A DNA stretch of 5,968 nt, taken from contig JAJYPA010000503.1 in the NCBI GenBank assembly GCA_021795795.1, positions 1 to 5,968 on the forward strand, given 5' to 3'. Both the position numbers and the translations under genes were made by a program. The notes beneath the pieces were generated by a model, which was not told where the DNA came from, searched no databases, and worked only from the letters and a program-made list of their open reading frames with translations. Below, piece by piece: positions 1 through 4,289 of the stretch; positions within the stretch are counted from its first letter, which is position 1; each line of letters begins with the position of its first letter. The DNA is from Pseudomonadota bacterium (GTDB lineage: Bacteria; Pseudomonadota; Gammaproteobacteria; Halothiobacillales; Halothiobacillaceae).

Positions 1-117
1 CATGGCTACAAGTCGCACCGATCATCCGGTGAAACTCCGTATTTCGTGCCGCTGTGGCGCGCGGTACTGCTCGCCGTCCCGATTCTCATCGGGATCGTAT
101 TGTTGGCGAGAATCTAA
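1..117 (+). CDS. C-terminal end of an unidentified membrane protein (5' end outside window)
   Basis: Reading from base 1 in frame 1 gives 38 codons and a TAA stop at 115-117. The peptide starts with a polar, basic stretch (HGYKSHRSSGE) and then has about 20 hydrophobic residues (LLAVPILIGIVLLA) ending in ARI, just before the stop. This looks like a last transmembrane helix or a C-terminal membrane anchor. Codon choice is GC-rich at third positions, as in a real gene. The family cannot be named from so short a piece. It converges on the toxin-antitoxin genes of the - strand, with about 70 bases between it and the HigA remnant, and no clear terminator is visible there. From its position left of the tRNA fragment it would be cargo of the presumed integrated element. 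Confidence 0.55.
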   Translation, partial: HGYKSHRSSGETPYFVPLWRAVLLAVPILIGIVLLARI

Positions 118-187
118 TGACAGCGAAGGGTATAATAAAAATAACCGGTGACGCTGGTAATGACCGCAATCAGTTTTGAAGCGACAT

Positions 188-367
188 TCAGGCTGCGATG
201 TTTCGAACGCCTCTGGGCACTCCGCGCTGCCGCGCCTCCCAGAGGTCGTAAGCCACCTGCATTCGCAACCAGAACCCCGCTTCCACACCAAGTACTGCTT
301 CGAGACGTGGCGCCATGTCTGCACTGACGCCAGACCGTTCATTCAATAGCGCGGACAATGCCTGCCA
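188..367 (-). pseudogene. HigA-type antitoxin remnant (C-terminal part only)
   Basis: The - strand frame from 367 to the TGA at 188-190 encodes 59 residues that read like the second half of a HigA/XRE-family antitoxin. It starts with WQALSALLNERSG, corresponding to the recognition-helix region, then VSADMAPRLEAVLGVEAGFWL, then RMQVAYDLWEARQR. The A-x-RLE-x-x-LG, FWLRMQ and YDLW elements are typical of the family. The N-terminal dimer and first HTH helices are missing, so DNA binding by the helix-turn-helix should be lost. The frame is continuous with the upstream antitoxin gene, whose TGA stop (368-370) immediately precedes the remnant. No start codon with a Shine-Dalgarno sequence is apparent; the only in-frame ATG is at codon 18 of the piece. 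No HigB toxin is in the window. Family assignment rests on motif memory, not on a search. Confidence 0.7.
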
Positions 368-592
368 TCAGCCTGCGCTGTGTGCCTGGTCGATTCTGTT
401 CAGGATCTCCAGTGCCGCCTGTGTATCTCCACGCGCAGCCATCATCTGGAATCGACGCTCTACATCCATTTCAGTGAGCATTTGCGCAGACCACTCCTCA
501 AAAAGCTTGTTGACGCTGACCCCCTTCATACGCGCCATGGCTTTGATCCTTTCCGCTTTGTCGTCTGGTAACCGAATAGTCAACGTACTCAT
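368..592 (-). CDS. Ribbon-helix-helix antitoxin of a PIN-domain toxin-antitoxin pair (VapB-like)
   Basis: This 74-residue protein begins MSTLTIRLPDDKAERIKAMA, the pattern of an N-terminal ribbon-helix-helix domain: a beta strand (residues 2-8) that would enter the DNA major groove, then two helices (about 9-22 and 25-42). The remaining tail (about 43-74, ending QAHSAG) would wrap and neutralise the toxin. Antitoxins of this kind also repress their own operon. The ATG at 590-592 is chosen over an upstream in-frame ATG at 608-610 because its first bases overlap the toxin stop as ATGA and a GGAGGT sits 6 bases before it. The toxin gene comes first in the operon, the reverse of most vapBC pairs. 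The stop is followed at once by an in-frame HigA remnant. The pairing with the toxin is inferred from overlap and fold. Confidence 0.82.
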   Translation of the reverse strand: MSTLTIRLPDDKAERIKAMARMKGVSVNKLFEEWSAQMLTEMDVERRFQMMAARGDTQAALEILNRIDQAHSAG

Positions 593-1008
593 TTGAATAC
601 CTCCAGGCATTCGGACGGTTTCAGGATGCGCAACCCCGGCCAGGCCAATTCCCCGCCTTTCAAATCCGAAATGTTGTGTGTGATGATGGCTTCCGCGTTT
701 CCCGCCACGGCCAGTTCTATAAGATGATTGTCCCCTTCATCGGGGAGATTCGGACGCCACCCGTAGTAGATGGATATCCACTTCCCCTGTTTCGCCAGCG
801 CGGCCATGACGGTTTTACGCTCATCGTCAGTAGTCGCTTCGGTCCATAGGGGTCTACCCAACATGGCCTCATATTCCAGCCACAGCGCATTTCCGAACAG
901 CGGGATGTAAAGCCCTGTCAGCGCGCGTTTCAGGACAGCCCGTGATGCGCCGCCTTCGGAACGCATGGCGGCAACAAAAATATTCGTGTCAATAACGAGG
1001 CGAACCAT
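589..1008 (-). CDS. PIN-domain toxin, putative ribonuclease of a toxin-antitoxin system (VapC-like)
   Basis: The 139-residue product has the full set of PIN-domain metal-binding residues. These are D7 in VRLVIDTNIFV, E45 in LWLEYEAML, D90 and D93 in PDEGDNHLIELA, and the closing T110-x-N112-x-x-D115 in ITHNISDL. PIN toxins are Mg/Mn-dependent RNases that cut tRNA, rRNA or mRNA and stop growth when their antitoxin is lost. The layout (GGASR after the first acidic residue, late PDEGDN motif) fits the family often annotated as 'putative toxin-antitoxin system toxin component, PIN family' rather than classical short VapC. The start is placed at ATG 1006-1008, since the domain begins there. A TTG at 1042-1044 would add 12 residues that do not look like part of the fold. 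No good Shine-Dalgarno precedes the ATG. All catalytic residues are intact, so the toxin is probably active. Confidence 0.88.
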   Translation of the reverse strand: MVRLVIDTNIFVAAMRSEGGASRAVLKRALTGLYIPLFGNALWLEYEAMLGRPLWTEATTDDERKTVMAALAKQGKWISIYYGWRPNLPDEGDNHLIELAVAGNAEAIITHNISDLKGGELAWPGLRILKPSECLEVFK

Positions 1009-1015
1009 GAGTGAT

Positions 1016-1044
1016 AGCGTATATGCTTCCACTTGCGAGAGCAA
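1016..1044 (-). promoter_or_regulatory. Possible promoter and operator of the toxin-antitoxin operon
   Basis: Read on the - strand, a TTGCTC (1039-1044) is separated by 17 bases from TACGCT (1016-1021), a weak sigma70-like pair. The would-be -10 lies inside an imperfect palindrome, AGCGTATATGCT (1016-1027, 10 of 12 positions symmetric), a plausible site for the ribbon-helix-helix antitoxin. Transcription would begin almost at the toxin ATG, which would make the message leaderless and could explain the lack of a Shine-Dalgarno sequence. The match to consensus is poor, so this is a suggestion only. Confidence 0.25.
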
Positions 1045-1087
1045 GGCACCAAAAGAACCACTGACGAAAAATCAGATGTTCTTGAAT

Positions 1088-1106
1088 CAGCGCTTCTCTG
1101 GCGCTG
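1088..1106. repeat. Inverted repeat (6-bp hairpin) upstream of the toxin operon
   Basis: CAGCGC (1088-1093) and GCGCTG (1101-1106) are perfect complements around a 7-base loop. The right arm runs into CGCTGCA (1102-1108), which is repeated at 1113-1119, 11 bases on. No T-run follows on either strand, so it is not a clear terminator. It may be a protein-binding site in the arm of the presumed attachment region. Confidence 0.4.
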
Positions 1107-1127
1107 CAATTTCGCTGCACTCAGGTT

Positions 1128-1157
1128 GGGAATGTCCGGGAATATCAGGGAATGGCG
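1128..1157. repeat. Three tandem 10-bp repeats starting GGGAAT
   Basis: GGGAATGTCC, GGGAATATCA and GGGAATGGCG follow one another with no gap, so the GGGAAT core recurs every 10 bases, one helical turn. They lie about 70 bases left of the tRNA fragment, in the gene-free stretch upstream of the toxin operon. Phased short repeats of this kind are common as arm-type sites for integrases or excisionases, and also as operators. The repeat is visible directly; the role is inferred. Confidence 0.5.
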
Positions 1158-1197
1158 GTGTATATATATCTCATTGTTCTATATAAATAATGCGATC

Positions 1198-1210
1198 TAA
1201 CTTGTTGATG
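1198..1210 (-). promoter_or_regulatory. IHF-like binding site next to the tRNA fragment
   Basis: The - strand reads CATCAACAAGTTA, which fits the IHF consensus WATCAANNNNTTR at every fixed position except the first (C instead of A/T). A T-rich tract lies directly 5' of it on the same strand, and AT-rich DNA (1160-1195) lies on the other side. The site is 16 bases from the start of the tRNA match, where IHF is often used to bend attachment-site DNA. Short consensus sites also occur by chance. Confidence 0.35.
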
Positions 1211-1225
1211 CAAAAAGGCCATTTT

Positions 1226-1275
1226 GCTGACTCTTAATCAGCGGGTCGTGGGTTCGATCCCCTCACAACCCACTA
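1226..1275 (+). mobile_element. tRNA-Lys(CTT) 3'-half fragment, probable integration attachment site
   Basis: The sequence folds as the 3' half of a tRNA. The anticodon stem is GCTGA/TCAGC (1226-1230, 1238-1242) around loop CTCTTAA with anticodon CTT (1233-1235). The variable loop is GGGTC. The T arm is GTGGG-TTCGATC-CCCTC with one T-T mismatch. Then come acceptor strand ACAACCC (1265-1271), discriminator A and CTA where CCA is expected. The partner acceptor strand GGGTTGT and a D arm are absent upstream, so no functional tRNA can form. The match starts exactly at the anticodon stem, a classic crossover region for tyrosine integrases. A fragment in this orientation, followed by a terminator, is what remains of the original gene when an element inserts and restores an intact tRNA at its other end. 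The element should therefore lie to the left. The T-stem mismatch and CTA end show decay since it lost function. Confidence 0.85.
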
Positions 1276-1283
1276 AATAAAAC

Positions 1284-1320
1284 AGGCACTTGGCGAACTT
1301 TGCTAGGTGCCTTTATTTTT
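1284..1320 (+). terminator. Rho-independent terminator downstream of the tRNA fragment
   Basis: AGGCACTTGGC (1284-1294) pairs with GCTAGGTGCCT (1302-1312) to give an 11-bp stem with two G-T pairs and a 7-base loop, followed by TTTATTTTT (1312-1320). It lies 9 bases after the tRNA fragment and on the same strand, so it is most likely the original terminator of the tRNA-Lys gene. That supports the view that sequence to the right is host chromosome. Confidence 0.85.
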
Positions 1321-1699
1321 CCGGCCTAACCCAAGGCTAACCCCGGAAGGAAAAAACGGGGTGGATGGGGATATTTTCCCAGACGTGATCTGGTCGTCAC
1401 TGTGACCAGGTGGGGGTGCCGTTCATGGGGTGTTCCCTTCGCGCTGGCCCTGCGCCAGCACGTTGGAGACGCTGCCTCCACCAATGACCGATGATAAGGC
1501 ACTGAATATTTGTGGTGTTATTTTTGCCTGACCGCCTTGATCTTGCTTTCGGTCTTACCCTTGGCGGCAGGCGATCCCGTCCAGGTAGATGGCTTCGTGG
1601 CTTACAGAGATTCGACACCAGCGCATGAAGCATCCTGTACGAGCTATAATTCGTATGATCTTGCTGATCACGAATTTCAGGGATGGGACCAAACCCGAC
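1321..1699. other. Gene-poor stretch between the tRNA terminator and the PEBP gene
   Basis: No convincing intact gene is seen here. It holds two 11-bp-spaced CTAACCC repeats (1326-1332, 1337-1343), a CCCCG/CGGGG hairpin (1341-1361) and a CTGGTC/GACCAG hairpin (1390-1409). On the - strand an open frame without start (1554 to TGA 1423-1425) ends in GGGSVSNVLAQGQREGNTP and overlaps by ATGA a 9-codon frame (1426-1397) preceded by AAGGGA. This looks like debris of two coupled genes but cannot be named. On the + strand a TTG-start frame from 1510 begins like a signal peptide, but it runs into the next gene in another frame and is probably chance. Confidence 0.5.
1645..1650 (+). promoter_or_regulatory. 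Possible -10 element (TATAAT) for the PEBP gene
   Basis: A perfect TATAAT lies 50 bases before the chosen ATG of the YbhB/PEBP gene. No good -35 hexamer is found 16-18 bases upstream (the sequence there is around CGCATG). A transcript starting here would exclude the longer in-frame start at 1589, which agrees with the start chosen from the signal peptide. Confidence 0.4.
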
Positions 1700-2275
1700 A
1701 TGCACCGAATTTGGTGGTGGGCCGTACTGCTGCTCGTAATGGGCAGCCTTCCTGCAGGTCCGGCATGGGCGGGGCCGTCTCTTGCACTTTCCGCCCCGGA
1801 GGCAGCCATGCAGATCTATTCCAGTGCCTTTGCCAGCGGTGGCATTATTCCGCGCCAGTACACCTGCGAGGGGAAGGACCTTTCGCCCCCTCTGCGCTGG
1901 GAGGATATCCCCGCCGGGACCCAAAGTCTGGCCCTTATTGTGGAAGACCCAGACGCTCCAGACCCCGCAGCTCCCCAGCGCATCTGGGTACATTGGGTAT
2001 TGTATGACATTCCGCCCCATGTTCAGGAACTCTCTGCAGGGGTACAAAGGCTTCCGCCCGGCGCACGGGAAGGCATCAACGACTGGCTACGCAGAGGATA
2101 CGGCGGCCCTTGCCCGCCCATCGGCAGACATCGCTACTTTTTCCGGCTCTATGCCCTGGATACGACCCTGCCCGTGCTACCAAGCCCCGACAAGGATAGC
2201 CTCCAGGTGGCCATGCACGGACATGTGCTGGCTGAAGCCACGCTCATGGGACGCTATGCCAAGGGCGATCGTTAA
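1700..2275 (+). CDS. Exported YbhB/YbcL-type phosphatidylethanolamine-binding-like (PEBP) protein
   Basis: The 191-residue product has PEBP-family motifs in order: YTCEGKDLSPPLRW (54-67), the ligand-pocket loop DPDAP (83-87), VHW (97-99), YGGPCPP (134-140) and the second pocket motif GRHRYFF (142-148), where GTHRYFF is usual. Bacterial members share the fold of eukaryotic PEBP/RKIP; their ligands and physiological role are poorly known. The start at ATG 1700 gives a classic signal peptide (MHR, then WWWAVLLLVMGSL, AWA at 22-24), so the mature protein should be periplasmic, unlike cytosolic E. coli YbhB. An upstream ATG at 1589 would bury this signal behind 37 unlikely residues. C56 and C138 could form a disulfide after export. 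The gene stands alone: the tRNA fragment lies upstream and the metal operon has its own promoter downstream. Confidence 0.9.
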   Translation: MHRIWWWAVLLLVMGSLPAGPAWAGPSLALSAPEAAMQIYSSAFASGGIIPRQYTCEGKDLSPPLRWEDIPAGTQSLALIVEDPDAPDPAAPQRIWVHWVLYDIPPHVQELSAGVQRLPPGAREGINDWLRRGYGGPCPPIGRHRYFFRLYALDTTLPVLPSPDKDSLQVAMHGHVLAEATLMGRYAKGDR

Positions 2276-2295
2276 GTCGCAGTACGGAGAGACGT

Positions 2296-2328
2296 CCCGA
2301 TCGGGCGAGCGAAAGCGGTAATCCGCTT
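2296..2328. repeat. Two small inverted repeats after the PEBP gene
   Basis: CCCGATCGGG (2296-2305) is a perfect 10-bp palindrome. AAGCGG-TAAT-CCGCTT (2313-2328) is a 6-bp hairpin. Neither is followed by a T-run, so they are not clear rho-independent terminators, though they could still slow read-through from the PEBP gene towards the metal operon. The rest of the 190-base gap up to 2465 shows nothing recognisable. Confidence 0.35.
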
Positions 2329-2465
2329 CACGTGGTGGCTGAACTGCCGTTCCGTCATATCGACTTTTAGATCAGCTAACCAACTAGCTTCTTGGATATT
2401 TTTCTGCGGCGATTGTTCGTCCGCGTCATGGTTCCGGTGGTGTGGCCAGAGGGTCCAATTTTACC

Positions 2466-2497
2466 TTGACTCTGTAGCGTACTTCAGGGTTTACCAT
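2466..2497 (+). promoter_or_regulatory. MerR-family-type promoter/operator of the metal-efflux operon
   Basis: A TTGACT -35 (2466-2471) and TACCAT -10 (2492-2497) are 20 bases apart, the overlong spacer typical of promoters activated by MerR-family regulators. The spacer region has an imperfect dyad, ACTCTGTAGC-GT-ACTTCAGGGT (2469-2490), placed as in known MerR-family boxes. The half-sites resemble boxes of the Pb/Cd/Zn sensors PbrR, CadR and ZntR (ACTCTATAG, ACAGGGT) more than CueR boxes. Transcription should begin near 2503-2505, after the ATG at 2496, so that ATG cannot start the first gene from this promoter. No merR-type gene is in the window, so the regulator acts from elsewhere. Confidence 0.75.
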
Positions 2498-2534
2498 GTC
2501 TGAAGAATTCTGGAAGGAAGCATCGAACATCGAA

Positions 2535-2933
2535 ATGCCGAGAATCAGCCGATCTTTCCCCCTGGTTGCGTTGCTGGCTTTGTTCCTGCTGGGAGCAGGC
2601 ATGAGCAATGTTGCGGTGGGCATGCCGTCTTGCCATTCATGTGCTGCTGTGACAGATATGTCGGCAACGGGCCCGGCTTGTTGCCGGGACGATCCCGCCG
2701 CCGATATAAGCACGCATTCCAGGGCAACCCAAGGTCAGTGTATGTTGATCTGCGCCGGGGCTCATGCATCGGGCGGACTAAAACTTCCTGAAATGACTTT
2801 CCCAGCCCAGGTAACGACGGGCTCCGTAAATTTTTCCCGTCTGATGATATTCCGTCCGGCACGATATCCGATTTTTTTCTCGCACCATATTCATCATCCC
2901 CCACCGCTCCACCGGGTGCGATTGGTCATTTGA
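2535..2933 (+). CDS. Small exported Cys/His-rich protein, CopL/DUF2946-like, first gene of the efflux operon
   Basis: From ATG 2535 the product has 132 residues. A signal peptide (MPRISRS, then PLVALLALFLLGAG, likely cleaved near 27-30) is followed by potential metal ligands: C33-H-S-C36, C49-C50, and C69-M-L-I-C73 with H77. The tail has a histidine cluster (SHHIHHPPPLHR, 116-127). Small exported proteins with CxxC, later Cys pairs and a Pro-rich end are found as CopL or DUF2946 proteins in copper and other metal operons. A role as periplasmic metal binder or regulator-like factor is inferred from this likeness and the operon. The longer start at 2496 is rejected because it overlaps the promoter -10. 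The purine-rich GGAAGGAAG (2512-2520) lies 14 bases before ATG 2535, a longer spacing than usual. The next gene starts 72 bases on without a terminator, so they are probably cotranscribed. Confidence 0.7.
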   Translation: MPRISRSFPLVALLALFLLGAGMSNVAVGMPSCHSCAAVTDMSATGPACCRDDPAADISTHSRATQGQCMLICAGAHASGGLKLPEMTFPAQVTTGSVNFSRLMIFRPARYPIFFSHHIHHPPPLHRVRLVI

Positions 2934-3005
2934 TTTCTCCAGAGCAAGCTGGCACTCCTCTCCGAATTGGGGATATATGTCACTGATATGCCATGGAGAT
3001 ATCAC

Positions 3006-4289
3006 ATGTATACGACTATTCACGGTTGCTTTACCCCGCCGGCGTGGGGCAGAATCTGCTTCCTGGCCGGGATGCTATTGCTCCTGTCGACGACGCTTGC
3101 CAGTGCCGCGCCGTTGAGCCTGCAGGGTGCAGAGGCGATTGCCCTGGGGAAAAATCCCGGTCTCGGCGCCATAAAGCAGAAGGTTGTGGAATTACGGCAC
3201 CAGGCGGTGGCGATAGCTCAACTCCCCGACCCCCATCTCGCTTTCGGCGCTGCGAACCTGCCCCTCAACAGCTTCTCCATGAACCAGCAACAGATGAGCA
3301 TGCTGAGCGTGGGCCTGAGCCAGACTTTCCCCTCCTTCGGCAAACTGGGGCTAGAAGGACAGCGGGTGGGGGTGGAGGCCCAGGCGGCCGCCGACACCCT
3401 GCGCGGCCAGTCCGCCGAGCTGGTGTTATTACTGCGCCGCGCCTGGCTACAGGCCATCTATGCCGAAGACGCCGTGGCAACGGTCCGGCATCAGGAACAG
3501 TTGCAGGCCGAGAGCGTGCAGGCGGCCCTGGCGCTCTACCGATCCGCTCAGGGGTCACAGGCCGATGTCCTCCGCGCCCAACTGGCGCGCGACAGTCTAG
3601 CCAATGATGTCAATCGATTGCAGGCGGAGCGGGCAAGCGATCTGGCACAAATCGCGCAGATCCTGAATCTGCCGGAACCGCCGTCCATAGAGCCTCAATG
3701 GCCGAACCTGCCGCCGCCGATCACCTTGACTCAGGCGGAAGACCGCCTCTCCGGCCAACCCCTCCTCCGGGCCGCCCAGGCGCAAAACCGTGCGGCACAA
3801 ATGGGCGTGCGGGTAGCCAAACGTGGCTATTGGCCGGAAGTCACGGTCAGTGTCGATTATGGCCAGGACTTCTATCCCGGCAGCCCCAACTGGCTGTCGG
3901 CGGGTGTTGACCTGAGCCTGCCCATATTTCCGGGAGATCGCCAGGACCAGGATGTTGCCGCCGCCCGGGCCAAGGCCCTGCAGGCGCAATATCGCTACGA
4001 CGATCAGCATCTGGCCATGATCCAACAGGTACGTGCCAACTTTGCCCGTTATATGGCACTCAAGACCGAGTTGGAGCGCACCGATCAACGCCTGCTGCCC
4101 ACCGCACGAAACGCCTTTTCCGCAACACTCGCGGCCTACGCCGTAGGACGTGCCGAACTGAGCGCGGTGCTGCGCACCCAGAAAGAAGTACTGGACTACG
4201 CCCTGAGCCGCCTGCAATACCGCCGCGACCTGGCCCTCAGCGCCGCAGAACTGGATTTCCTCACCACCGAGGGAGGAGCGCAACCATGA
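3006..4289 (+). CDS. TolC-family outer-membrane efflux channel (CusC/CzcC-like)
   Basis: The 427-residue protein has a signal peptide (FLAGMLLLLSTTLASAA, cleavage around residue 34) and then an outer-membrane efflux protein (OEP) fold: long amphipathic alpha-helical stretches rich in Ala, Gln and Leu, in two repeats (roughly 40-225 and 245-425). SVGLSQTFPSFGKL and SAGVDLSLPIFPGDR mark equivalent beta-strand segments of each repeat. The trimer would form the outer-membrane barrel and periplasmic tunnel of a tripartite pump. The start is placed at ATG 3006 because GGAG lies 7 bases before it; TTG 2967 and ATG 2988 are in frame but lack such a site. E. coli CusC is a lipoprotein, but no lipobox Cys follows the signal here, so this channel is probably not lipidated. 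Its TGA overlaps the next gene's ATG (ATGA), so translation is coupled to the adaptor. Confidence 0.92.
   Translation: MYTTIHGCFTPPAWGRICFLAGMLLLLSTTLASAAPLSLQGAEAIALGKNPGLGAIKQKVVELRHQAVAIAQLPDPHLAFGAANLPLNSFSMNQQQMSMLSVGLSQTFPSFGKLGLEGQRVGVEAQAAADTLRGQSAELVLLLRRAWLQAIYAEDAVATVRHQEQLQAESVQAALALYRSAQGSQADVLRAQLARDSLANDVNRLQAERASDLAQIAQILNLPEPPSIEPQWPNLPPPITLTQAEDRLSGQPLLRAAQAQNRAAQMGVRVAKRGYWPEVTVSVDYGQDFYPGSPNWLSAGVDLSLPIFPGDRQDQDVAAARAKALQAQYRYDDQHLAMIQQVRANFARYMALKTELERTDQRLLPTARNAFSATLAAYAVGRAELSAVLRTQKEVLDYALSRLQYRRDLALSAAELDFLTTEGGAQP

Noticed and set aside
118..187. TATAAT at 131-136 as a promoter
   Set aside because: No -35 element at suitable distance and no gene follows on the + strand.
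22..342. 106-codon frame on the - strand over the left end
   Set aside because: It overlaps, in a different frame, the HigA-like remnant and the + strand membrane-protein end, both of which read as real protein; this one does not.
1226..1275. A functional tRNA gene
   Set aside because: No 5' acceptor strand, D arm or first half is found upstream; only the 3' half is present and it carries a T-stem mismatch and CTA end.
1590..1640. SVSHEAIY on the - strand, reminiscent of IS30-family transposases
   Set aside because: Only about eight residues match, and neither flank continues the transposase pattern; no terminal inverted repeats were found.
1510..2007. + strand frame starting at TTG 1510 with a signal-like N-terminus (LTALILLSVLPLAAG)
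   Set aside because: After about 80 codons it overlaps the PEBP gene in another frame and loses protein-like character; no ribosome site was seen. Probably chance.
1397..2047. Long open frame of about 216 codons on the - strand opposite the PEBP gene
   Set aside because: Its sequence is rich in Arg, Pro and Gly with no family motif, and it lies antiparallel to a clearly recognised gene; typical shadow frame in GC-rich DNA.
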